A DNA stretch of 55,029 nucleotides, taken from contig NZ_JBAFWZ010000024.1 in the NCBI RefSeq assembly GCF_036662795.1, forward strand, positions 1-55,029. The letters are read 5' to 3'. Shown piece after piece: positions 48,339 to 55,029 of this stretch. The position numbers and the translations under genes were made by a program. How positions within the stretch are numbered: the first letter of the stretch is position 1; each line of letters begins with the position of its first letter. This DNA is from Lysinibacillus_B sp036662795 (GTDB lineage: Bacteria > Bacillota > Bacilli > Bacillales_A > Planococcaceae). Under the pieces are notes generated by a model that saw only the letters and a program-made list of their open reading frames with translations, made no database searches and was not told where the DNA came from.

Positions 48339-48375
48339 ATCATCTCGCTCTTAATTTGGGGCGAGATGTGTTTTT
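48339..48375 (+). terminator. Second terminator after ftsH
   Basis: Stem CATCTCGC (48341-48348) / GCGAGATG (48361-48368), followed by TGTTTTTC. Two terminators in series follow ftsH. Confidence 0.7.
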
Positions 48376-48462
48376 CTAATTAGGTTAGAGGTATCGACTG
48401 TTAATTATTGTTCTTTCTATGGTATGATTTTTATCAAATGAACTTGGTAGGTGTGAGAAGCG

Positions 48463-49230
48463 ATGATTTTAGTATTAGATGCAGGCAACACTAATATCGT
48501 ACTAGGCGTGTATAACCATGACGACCTAGCGTTTCACTGGCGAATGAGTACGGATCGCCATAAAACAGAGGATGAGTATGCGATGCAAATTCAGGCATTT
48601 TTTCTGAACGCAAATATTGCATTTGATCAAATTACAGGTATTATTATTTCCTCTGTAGTACCGCCTATAATGTTCGCACTAGAGGCGATGTGTAACAAAT
48701 ACTTTCATGTAAAGCCTCTAATTGTCGGACCAGGTGTGAAAACAGGCTTAAACATTAAGTATGAAAATCCGCGTGAGGTAGGAGCGGATCGCATTGTGAA
48801 TGCGATTGCAGCGATCTCACAGTACGGGGGTCAGCCGCTTATTATCGTTGATTTTGGCACAGCTAATACATATTGTTATATTAACGAAAACGGTGAGTAT
48901 ATGGGGGGCGCCATCGCACCAGGTATATCGATTTCTACCGAGGCTTTATATACAAAAGCAGCGAAACTACCACGTATTGAAATTGCACGACCGACAAATG
49001 TTGTTGGTAAAAATACCGTAGCCGCTATGCAGGCAGGCATCTTCTACGGATTTATTGGACAAGTAGAGGGTATTGTTAGCTCCATGAAGGCACAAAGTAA
49101 AAAAGAGCCTCTTGTAATTGCAACAGGTGGGCTAGCACGATTAATTGCCAATGAAACAACACACATCGATATTGTAGAGCCTTTCTTAACACTAAAAGGA
49201 CTTTATATCATTTACAAAAGAAATCAATAA
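48463..49230 (+). CDS. coaX: Type III pantothenate kinase
   Basis: A 255-residue CoaX enzyme catalysing the first step of CoA synthesis. It opens with MILVLDAGNTNIVLGVY (P-loop-like ASKHA phosphate motif), has GADRIVNAIAA, VDFGTANTYCYI and GGAIAPGISIS. GGTGTGAGAAG is the probable ribosome site. It lies before hslO as in B. subtilis. Confidence 0.96.
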   Translation: MILVLDAGNTNIVLGVYNHDDLAFHWRMSTDRHKTEDEYAMQIQAFFLNANIAFDQITGIIISSVVPPIMFALEAMCNKYFHVKPLIVGPGVKTGLNIKYENPREVGADRIVNAIAAISQYGGQPLIIVDFGTANTYCYINENGEYMGGAIAPGISISTEALYTKAAKLPRIEIARPTNVVGKNTVAAMQAGIFYGFIGQVEGIVSSMKAQSKKEPLVIATGGLARLIANETTHIDIVEPFLTLKGLYIIYKRNQ

Positions 49231-49248
49231 GAAACGAGGAATCACAAC

Positions 49249-50136
49249 ATGGGAGACTATTTAGTAAGAGCGATTGGATATAACGGACATGTACGTGCGT
49301 TTGCAGTACGTACAACAGACACAGTTGGCGAGGCACAGCGTCGTCATAATACGTGGCCAATCGTATCGGCAGCACTTGGCCGTTCCATGACTGCAAGTGT
49401 CATGATGGGAGCCATGCTTAAAGGTGACGACAAAATAACGGTAAAAATTGAAGGTAACGGTCCAATTGGGCCAATGATTATCGATGCAGATGCAAAGGGA
49501 GATGTACGTGGTTACGTAACGAATGGTCAGGTACACTTTGATTTAAATGAGCAAGGGAAGCTAGATGTCCGCCGTGCAGTGGGGACAGAAGGCTTTATTA
49601 CAGTCGTAAAGGATTTAGGTATGCGCGATATGTTCTCTGGTCAAACGCCGATTGTCTCGGGTGAAATTGCAGAGGACTTTACGTATTATTTTGTAACGAG
49701 TGAACAAGTACCTTCATCAGTAGGACTGGGTGTACTAGTGAATCCCGACAATACGATTTTAGCGGCTGGTGGCTTTATTCTTCAGCTAATGCCTGGCTGT
49801 GAGGACGAAACAATTGATGCGATTGAGGCACAGTTAGCAAGTATTGAGCCAGTTTCAAAAATGATTGAAAAAGGCTTTACACCAGAGCAGATTTTAGAGG
49901 CTGTTTTAGGTGAAGGAAATGTACAAATTTTAAATTCAATGCCAGTGAAGTTCCAATGTCAATGTTCAAAAGAGCGATTCGGTGCGGCGATTATCGGTTT
50001 AGGTGTACAGGAAATTCAAGACATGATCGACGAGGTTGGTCAAATTGAAACACAATGTCACTTCTGCTTAGAGACATATGATTTCTCTAAAACAGAGCTT
50101 GAAGGACTCATTGATGAAATCAATGCGCAACAATAA
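49249..50136 (+). CDS. hslO: Redox-regulated chaperone Hsp33
   Basis: A 295-residue oxidative-stress holdase. The N-terminal domain starts GDYLVRAIGYNGHVRAFA; the C-terminal redox switch has four zinc-binding cysteines in CQCSKERF and CHFC. Oxidation releases zinc and activates chaperone function. It follows coaX by 18 bases and overlaps the start of the next gene by 23 bases. Confidence 0.96.
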   Translation: MGDYLVRAIGYNGHVRAFAVRTTDTVGEAQRRHNTWPIVSAALGRSMTASVMMGAMLKGDDKITVKIEGNGPIGPMIIDADAKGDVRGYVTNGQVHFDLNEQGKLDVRRAVGTEGFITVVKDLGMRDMFSGQTPIVSGEIAEDFTYYFVTSEQVPSSVGLGVLVNPDNTILAAGGFILQLMPGCEDETIDAIEAQLASIEPVSKMIEKGFTPEQILEAVLGEGNVQILNSMPVKFQCQCSKERFGAAIIGLGVQEIQDMIDEVGQIETQCHFCLETYDFSKTELEGLIDEINAQQ

Positions 50137-51079
50137 TCGAGGATTAACACCTCAATCTACGCCCACGAAAATACCGTTATCGCAAAGACGTTTAAAAACT
50201 AAGCCCGCCTTAACCCTACTAGGCATTTTACTGCTAGGGAATATTTTTTGGTTTGTGCTATGGCTGTTACCGTCGGGAGAAAAGGATAGTAGCAACGAGC
50301 CAGTTGCTACTATCGACGGTGATAAAATAACGAGACAGCAATGGCTCTCAGAGATGGAAAGCCGGTATGGTAAGGAAACCCTACAGGATTTAGTGAATGA
50401 AGCTGTTATGGAAAAAGCCTCGGAAAAATACGATATTAACGTATCAAAAGAGGAAATTGAGCTTGAGATTGCACTAATGCATTCAGCTCAAGATACTACG
50501 GATACATCGATGGAAAATTTAACGAAAGAACAATTACATCAAAAGATTCGAGCGCAGCTTATTTTAGAAAAAGTGCTAGCAAAGGATATTGTCATTAAAG
50601 ACAAACAAACCGCTGCATACTATAAGGAAAATAAATCGCTTTATAATATACCGACCTCCTATCGCACGAGCATTATCATGTTAAAGTCAAAGAATGATGC
50701 AGAAAATGTTCAAAAAGAATTAAAAAGTGGATCGGAATTTTCGGTGCTAGCGAGAGAACATTCTCTTGATACGGCTTCTGCTAGCTTAGGTGGCGATATC
50801 GGCTATGTAACGGCAGACCAAGACGGCGTCGATCGCAGCATTTCCTCAGCTGTCCAAAAGCTGAAAAAAGGCGAGGTAAGTGGTCCAGTCTCACTAAGCG
50901 ATGGCAGATATGCACTTTTACAAGTGTTAGAGGTGAATAAAGGACAAGAGTTTACATATGAAGAGGTACAGGGACATATAGCCCGCGAGCTGGCGATGGA
51001 ACAGCTTCCATCTACTATCGCGCCTGAAGTGTTCTGGTCTGAATTTAAAGCAAAATGGTATTATGGGGAAGCGCAATAA
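50114..51079 (+). CDS. yacD: PrsA-like membrane-anchored peptidyl-prolyl isomerase (YacD-like)
   Basis: A 321-residue exported protein. A basic N-terminus is followed by one membrane helix near residues 34-54 (LTLLGILLLGNIFWFVLW), then a SurA-like N-domain (ATIDGDKITRQQWLSEMESRYG) and a parvulin PPIase domain (FSVLAREHSLDTASASLGGDIGY, GPVSLSDGRYALLQV). It probably helps fold secreted proteins outside the membrane. The start at 50114 has GAAGGA at 50101-50106 inside hslO. In B. subtilis cysK follows; here the window moves to an accessory locus. Confidence 0.9.
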   Translation: MKSMRNNNRGLTPQSTPTKIPLSQRRLKTKPALTLLGILLLGNIFWFVLWLLPSGEKDSSNEPVATIDGDKITRQQWLSEMESRYGKETLQDLVNEAVMEKASEKYDINVSKEEIELEIALMHSAQDTTDTSMENLTKEQLHQKIRAQLILEKVLAKDIVIKDKQTAAYYKENKSLYNIPTSYRTSIIMLKSKNDAENVQKELKSGSEFSVLAREHSLDTASASLGGDIGYVTADQDGVDRSISSAVQKLKKGEVSGPVSLSDGRYALLQVLEVNKGQEFTYEEVQGHIARELAMEQLPSTIAPEVFWSEFKAKWYYGEAQ

Positions 51080-51119
51080 TAGGGGAGTACTTTAAGCACG
51101 TTTCGTGAACCCTTTTAAA

Positions 51120-51158
51120 AAGTGCAATTCGAGCTTGATTATCGGATTGCGCTTTTTT
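51120..51158 (+). terminator. Terminator after yacD
   Basis: Stem AAGTGCAATTCG / CGGATTGCGCTT with two G-U pairs, followed by TTTTT. Confidence 0.83.
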
Positions 51159-51267
51159 GCAGCTTTTTTTTTTTAAAAAAAGACCAACTTTTCCACTTAT
51201 GCAGAAAAAACGGTCAATGCTTGAACTTCATTTAGTTACTTTCCCTTCAATATAGTGAAGACTACCT

Positions 51268-51600
51268 TCATGGTTGTTTTTTAGTAATAATCACTTCATA
51301 ATACAGTGTTATATTCTGTCCATTTATGTCATGGATATGTTGTGAATAGTCACTCGCCATGTTTTTCATAATGGTTTCATATGCATCATGTAATGTATGA
51401 TTCATTTTCTCTTGAGTTTGAATAGACTCATTAATCGCTTCAATGATTTCGCCCGTTTGTTCGGATGTTTCCTGTTGAATGAAACCTTGCAGCTCCCCGC
51501 CTAACTGACGTAGCTCCTGTATCGTTGTAATAAATGAGTTTGCTTTATATGATAAATCTTCATACTTAAAAAACTGGTGTAACATATTTTGCTGTGGCAA
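51268..51600 (-). CDS. Small helical protein, candidate partner of the lipase toxin
   Basis: A 110-residue, mostly alpha-helical soluble protein with no signal peptide. Two long helices are predicted by eye (FITTIQELRQLGGELQGFIQ and TGEIIEAINESIQTQEKMNH). Length and helicity fit the WXG100-like/Lap targeting partners encoded next to LXG toxins. I see no WXG, but FFKYE near residue 10 and SYKANSF resemble the aromatic-spaced patterns of such proteins. It has a TTG start with GGGGGG in front; ATG 51585 is an alternative. Its start is 3 bases after the stop codon of the lipase gene, so the two are coupled. No function is proven. Confidence 0.65.
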   Translation of the reverse strand: MPQQNMLHQFFKYEDLSYKANSFITTIQELRQLGGELQGFIQQETSEQTGEIIEAINESIQTQEKMNHTLHDAYETIMKNMASDYSQHIHDINGQNITLYYEVIITKKQP

Positions 51601-51603
51601 GCT

Positions 51604-53493
51604 TCATCCCCCCGCTCCTATAGTGTTTGCAAGATCCTGATCAAATTTGAAATAATCTTCAATGGTCTTTTTTATGTTTGCCATTGCCTGTCGCCCTTTT
51701 TGTATCTCATCCTCATAATAAAAAAACATATTTTCAAACGAAGCTGTAAAGAGTAAAGAGAGCGGCGGAATATCTTCATGTACATTTATGCCTGTCAAAA
51801 CATATCTCATATAGGCATCGTACGTGTAATGCCCGAGCAAGTACTGATACTTAGAATAGTTGGTTTCCATATCTGTAATCTCCGCTATCAACCTCGCTTT
51901 TCTCCTTTCAAAGTCCTGCAAATAGTTCATTTCATATGCAGATTTCATACGTCTCAGTACTTCTTCTTTCTGATCATAGATGGCCATTCCTGTAGTATAA
52001 ATACGCACGGCGGAAGAAAGATTGATCTTCACCTTTTGTCCCTTGCTGGTCACCGTCACAATCAGGTCTTTTCCTTTGTATGCCTTCCCTTTATCAGCTG
52101 CGAGTGCTTCCAGCAGATTATAGATTTCATGTCCATGGACACTTTTATTGATGGCTTCCATTAAATCGCTCAGGCTCATCTGAATTGTATCGAGGTGATT
52201 CGTAATGCTCTTCCATTTAGTTTTTATTGTTTTATAGGCATCAATAATGTCTTTGATGTAGCCAAAGCCAGTAAGATTAGGTTTTAGTGCTTTATTGATC
52301 GCATCCTGTATATCCTTTAAATCCTTTTCGATTCCTTCTACTGCACCAAGAACAGCCTCTTTTTGATTCTGATTGACATAGCCGTGCTTTACCATAGCGG
52401 ATAAAATAGGATCCAAATTCTTATGGATCACTGATAAATGCTTCTGGAATTCGGGGATTTTTTTCCACGCATTTTGAAGCATAGGAATCGCTTGTTTGAT
52501 TATGTGCGGTCCATCCTTAATATGATCCCACACGCCATCATTCTCCAGTATCTTGTCAATCAATTTTAGATCAATGCCTATCATTGCCGCGACGGCCCCG
52601 TCAAATCCTCCTTTATTGTATTGGGATGCATATTTAGCCATATACATTTGAATCGCCTGGATATCCTTATCCGGAATTTCCCCTAGAATATTACCAATGC
52701 CAGCGAAGCCCGCCATCGTATCAATCGGCTCGCCATGCCCAACCTTGATGAAGCCCCGGATATTCTCGCTCACAGCTAACAGCAAATCTTCCTCTGCTAC
52801 AAGGCGGTAAATATTATCCCCCGCATCCTTGTAGTATTGTTCAGCGAATTTTACGAGAGCTTTTGGGTCGATAGTGTAAAGTTCTATGAAGCTTCTTGTC
52901 TTCAAATCAAAGTTTTCATTTAATATTTTTCGAAAACCACTATCAACGTAAGCTAGTTGATATACAGTTGGCTGTGCAGCGTTAATTGTATAAACTTTAT
53001 CGAATTCCTGATCAATTAATTGCTGCAATTGCTTCGTATTGCCTCCTAATGAGTGACCAAGCCCAATTTTCTCTAATTTAATATTACTTTTTTCGGTTTG
53101 TTTCTTGATGAGGTAAGTAACTTCCCGCTCAAACCTTTGGGCATCAAGATATTGGCCTTGATTTTGTCCTACGAAAATACCAAATGTATTATACATCCAG
53201 TCCTCAGGGCGCCAGTTTTCTTCTTCTGGCATTTCGCTACCGCGCGCGATGGAATACACTTGATTGATTCCTGCACCATTATCGAAAAAATGGACAATAG
53301 TACCATCAAAACCATTTTTACCTATATCTAATTTTTTGCTATAATCCTTTGCATAATATAGCTGAATATCAACCGTTAATTCTTTTCCGGTTTCCTCGAA
53401 ATATATTCGTTTTATCGCTTCTTCTGTCAATTTGCCATACTCCAAATCTACAATTCGTCCACGCAATTCATCTGAAAATAGAACCTCTTCCAC
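51604..53493 (-). CDS. Lipase-domain protein with C-terminal helical region, putative type VII toxin (TslA-like)
   Basis: A 629-residue protein without a signal peptide. Residues ~1-260 form a lipase-like alpha/beta hydrolase (similar to DUF6792-annotated Bacillus proteins, from memory) with GHSLGG at 146-151, making Ser148 the likely nucleophile; D226 in AGDNIY and H253 in VGHGEP are candidate triad partners. Residues ~265-629 are nearly all helical, with coiled-coil-like stretches (GIEKDLKDIQDAINKAL, YLQDFERRKARLIAEI). The very end holds YFKFD (614-618), a YxxxD-type motif used in type VII secretion. Toxin-first, helical-targeting-last order matches S. aureus TslA. GTG start, AAGAGGTGA upstream. 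A lipoprotein gene precedes and a small helical gene follows. Confidence 0.7.
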   Translation of the reverse strand: MEEVLFSDELRGRIVDLEYGKLTEEAIKRIYFEETGKELTVDIQLYYAKDYSKKLDIGKNGFDGTIVHFFDNGAGINQVYSIARGSEMPEEENWRPEDWMYNTFGIFVGQNQGQYLDAQRFEREVTYLIKKQTEKSNIKLEKIGLGHSLGGNTKQLQQLIDQEFDKVYTINAAQPTVYQLAYVDSGFRKILNENFDLKTRSFIELYTIDPKALVKFAEQYYKDAGDNIYRLVAEEDLLLAVSENIRGFIKVGHGEPIDTMAGFAGIGNILGEIPDKDIQAIQMYMAKYASQYNKGGFDGAVAAMIGIDLKLIDKILENDGVWDHIKDGPHIIKQAIPMLQNAWKKIPEFQKHLSVIHKNLDPILSAMVKHGYVNQNQKEAVLGAVEGIEKDLKDIQDAINKALKPNLTGFGYIKDIIDAYKTIKTKWKSITNHLDTIQMSLSDLMEAINKSVHGHEIYNLLEALAADKGKAYKGKDLIVTVTSKGQKVKINLSSAVRIYTTGMAIYDQKEEVLRRMKSAYEMNYLQDFERRKARLIAEITDMETNYSKYQYLLGHYTYDAYMRYVLTGINVHEDIPPLSLLFTASFENMFFYYEDEIQKGRQAMANIKKTIEDYFKFDQDLANTIGAGG

Positions 53494-53511
53494 AAAATCA
53501 CCTCTTTCTTA

Positions 53512-54183
53512 TTAAGGATTAAATCGAATAGAATGGAAGATTTTTTTTGCCCGTTCTCTTTCTTGATCAAGGTTAAGCTTACATTCTTCCGTGTTACTCA
53601 AGCATGTAGAGCTATACTCTAAGCTTATTGCTTTTTCGCTAGTCTGGGATTTTATATAACCCAGAAAAGTAAAATAAAATCCATTTTTATCATCATTTAT
53701 ATTTTGTCTAAAATCAGCAAAGTAAATATCATTATCTTCTACTGAATAATTTTCAAAGTCTGCAGGCGTTACTAATTTTTCTGAACCTATCATTAAATCG
53801 AGATTGCTATCAATCAGCTGTGTAAATTTCCCTTCTTCAAATCGTCCTGTGACAAAATATCCATAATTTTCATCTTCGCGGTCTTCCCAGAAATAAATAA
53901 CTTCATAGTCTTGATCTCGGTATTGATAAAACGTTTGATCCATCACTGCATTCACAGGGTATAGCATGGTATAACCACCAACGCCCGATTCAAATGTATA
54001 GTATCCTTCTTCAGTTTCTTTTGTAGAAGGAATGAACTCTTTTGTAAACTCATCCTGCAGGGCAGCAGTTTGTACCTCCTTCTCTTTTGAATTAGTACCT
54101 GAACTGTCATTTGTATTCATTGACCCACAACCTCCTATTAATAAAGTCGCTGCAAAAAGAAATGGTAAGTAACGCTTTTTCAA
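53512..54183 (-). CDS. Lipoprotein, candidate immunity protein
   Basis: A 223-residue lipoprotein. The signal peptide ends LLIGGC (Cys19 lipidated), followed by a Ser/Thr/Asn-rich linker. The mature part is soluble and acidic, with aromatic-rich strands (VIYFWEDREDENYGYFVTGRF) and a C-terminal pair of cysteines in CLSNTEECKL that may form a disulfide. The TTG start at 54183 has AGGAG well placed. It lies 18 bases before the lipase gene on the same strand. A surface lipoprotein beside a lipase toxin suggests immunity outside the membrane, as TilA is for TslA. The specific family is not recognised. Confidence 0.75.
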   Translation of the reverse strand: MKKRYLPFLFAATLLIGGCGSMNTNDSSGTNSKEKEVQTAALQDEFTKEFIPSTKETEEGYYTFESGVGGYTMLYPVNAVMDQTFYQYRDQDYEVIYFWEDREDENYGYFVTGRFEEGKFTQLIDSNLDLMIGSEKLVTPADFENYSVEDNDIYFADFRQNINDDKNGFYFTFLGYIKSQTSEKAISLEYSSTCLSNTEECKLNLDQERERAKKIFHSIRFNP

Positions 54184-54534
54184 AATGTTGCTCCTCTCCT
54201 TATTGACTACATATTCTTATTGAAAGCATTATGGAGTTATATCTCAAAGATCCTACTTAAACTAATGTTAAAAAGCCATATAACTATACGAAGGTTACCT
54301 TATCAATAATTTACCAGATAATGGGGAGGTAAACGATATGGTACACGTAAATTAATGCTTTTCATCTAGACTTCTCTTTTGAAAAAGGGAAAATTTTCAT
54401 ACCCGCTAATATTACTTATTGAGGAAAAGGTTCATTCATCAAGACCCTTTATAGTTGAGCTCTATTTTAATAGCGGCTATGGACGTTCGATTAATGACAG
54501 CGAAGCAAATAAGCAATAAAAAAACCATCAGCTG
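54184..54534. other. Non-coding gap before the lipoprotein gene
   Basis: About 350 bases with no supportable gene. It should hold the minus-strand promoter of the lipoprotein-lipase operon, though I find no hexamer pair better than a weak one. At its left end AAGGAGAGGAG is the ribosome site of the lipoprotein. At its right end lies the terminator hairpin of the upstream pseudogene (54518-54548). Confidence 0.5.
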
Positions 54535-54548
54535 TTAAGAGTTGATGA
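54518..54548 (-). terminator. Terminator after the truncated lipase copy
   Basis: On the minus strand CATCAACT and AGCTGATG pair at 7 of 8 positions, followed by GTTTTTTT. It marks the end of the pseudogene. Confidence 0.65.
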
Positions 54549-54913
54549 CGAATTTAAGTTTTGATTTATTGGATGTTGTAAAATGTAATAAAATAGGTTC
54601 CTCTGCTACAAGACGGTGAGTATTAACCCCAGCATCCTTGTAGTCGAGGGCTTTTGGATCGATTGTGTAGATTTGGTTGAAGTGCCATGGCTTCATCGAT
54701 TCTCGTACTTTTATCGAAGAAATGGTCAAACCCATTTTTTCTGATGTCTAGTTTTTTGCTATAATCCTTTGCATGATATAGCTGAATATCAACCGTTAAT
54801 TCTTTTCCAGTTTCCTCGAAATAAATTCGTTTTATCGCTTCTTCTGTCAATTTACCATACTCCAAATCAACAATTCGTCCACGCAATTCATCTGAAAATA
54901 GAACCTCTTTCAC
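54535..54913 (-). pseudogene. Truncated second copy of the lipase-domain gene
   Basis: The first ~63 residues match the intact protein with few changes (MKEVLFSDELRGRIVDLEYG, ELTVDIQLYHAKDYSKKLDI). After NGFDHFFDK the sequence jumps to a region matching residues ~205-240 of the intact copy in another frame (QIYTIDPKAL, YKDAGVNTHRLVAEE) and stops. The GHSLGG block and the entire helical part are deleted, and the candidate catalytic Asp is replaced (AGVN instead of AGDN). GTG start and ribosome site are conserved. It is a decayed tandem duplicate. Confidence 0.88.
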
Positions 54914-54931
54914 AAAATCACCTCTCTCATA

Positions 54932-55029
54932 TTAGGGGTTAAAACGAACAGAATGGAAGATTTTTTTTGCCCTATCTCTTTCTTGATCAAGGTTTAAATT
55001 GCATTCTTCTGTTTCGTTTAAGCATTTAG
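54932..55029 (-). CDS. Second lipoprotein copy, C-terminal end only
   Basis: The last 31 codons read LNETEECNLNLDQERDRAKK and then IFHSVRFNP, almost the same as the C-terminus of the lipoprotein at 53512-54183. The gene continues beyond the window edge. It stops 18 bases before the truncated lipase copy, the same spacing as in the intact pair, so the lipoprotein-lipase unit was duplicated in tandem. Confidence 0.88.
   Translation of the reverse strand, partial: KCLNETEECNLNLDQERDRAKKIFHSVRFNP

Noticed and set aside
51778..52164. A 128-residue plus-strand open frame inside the lipase gene
   Set aside because: It is the antisense shadow of a well-supported gene and has no convincing ribosome site or domain.

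Overview
The window is a near-origin chromosomal segment of an endospore-forming Firmicute. The AT-rich base use, AGGAGG-type ribosome binding sites with frequent GTG and TTG starts, and the gene set (abrB, sspF, spoVG, spoVT, fin, yabP/yabQ, spoIIE) point to Bacillales, and I infer a Lysinibacillus/Solibacillus-like Planococcaceae member. Gene order follows the Bacillus subtilis yaaO-to-yacD backbone from the end of an rRNA operon onward, with several insertions and losses.

Layout. 1-107: 3' end of a 5S rRNA and its terminator. 154-1478: a PH-domain membrane protein, then a guanidine-I riboswitch controlling the ykkC/ykkD exporter pair. 1595-8972: yaaO, tmk, darA, yaaR, holB, ricT, yabA, trmN6, yazA, rsmI (replication, c-di-AMP sensing, RNA modification). 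9019-13632: an inserted thiamin-salvage island with two nearly identical TPP riboswitches in series, a hairpin-forming repeat between them, then tenA-thiZ-thiX-thiY-thiW. 13701-24821: abrB (minus strand, two Spo0A boxes inside its promoter), metS, tatD, yabE, rnmV, ksgA, veg, tag (an insertion), sspF, ispE, purR, ridA, spoVG. 24924-33479: glmU, prs, a five-unit 21-bp tandem repeat, a putative spore protein, ctc, pth, fin, mfd. 33478-40216: a minus-strand hypothetical, spoVT, yabM, yabN, rqcP, yabP, yabQ, divIC, yabR. 40214-41404: a small membrane protein, a wrecked deacetylase/glycosyltransferase gene, and a minus-strand tRNA-Met/tRNA-Glu pair. 41614-51158: spoIIE, tilS, hpt, ftsH, coaX, hslO and a PrsA-like foldase gene.

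51268-55029 (all minus strand) is the accessory and most interesting part. It holds an operon of a lipoprotein, a 629-residue protein with an N-terminal GHSLGG lipase domain and a long helical C-terminal half, and a 110-residue helical partner. Upstream lies a decayed second copy of the lipase gene, preceded by the end of a second lipoprotein gene. The layout resembles type VII secreted lipase toxins with reversed domain order (the TslA type), with the lipoprotein as candidate immunity protein and the small helical protein as candidate targeting partner. This is inference from architecture.

Compared with B. subtilis, csfB/xpaC/yaaN, yabG and yabS/yabT are absent from their usual places. Sporulation control is legible in the DNA: two 0A boxes in the abrB promoter, a sigma-H-type promoter at spoVG, sigma-G-type promoters at sspF and spoVT, and a sigma-E-type promoter at yabP.
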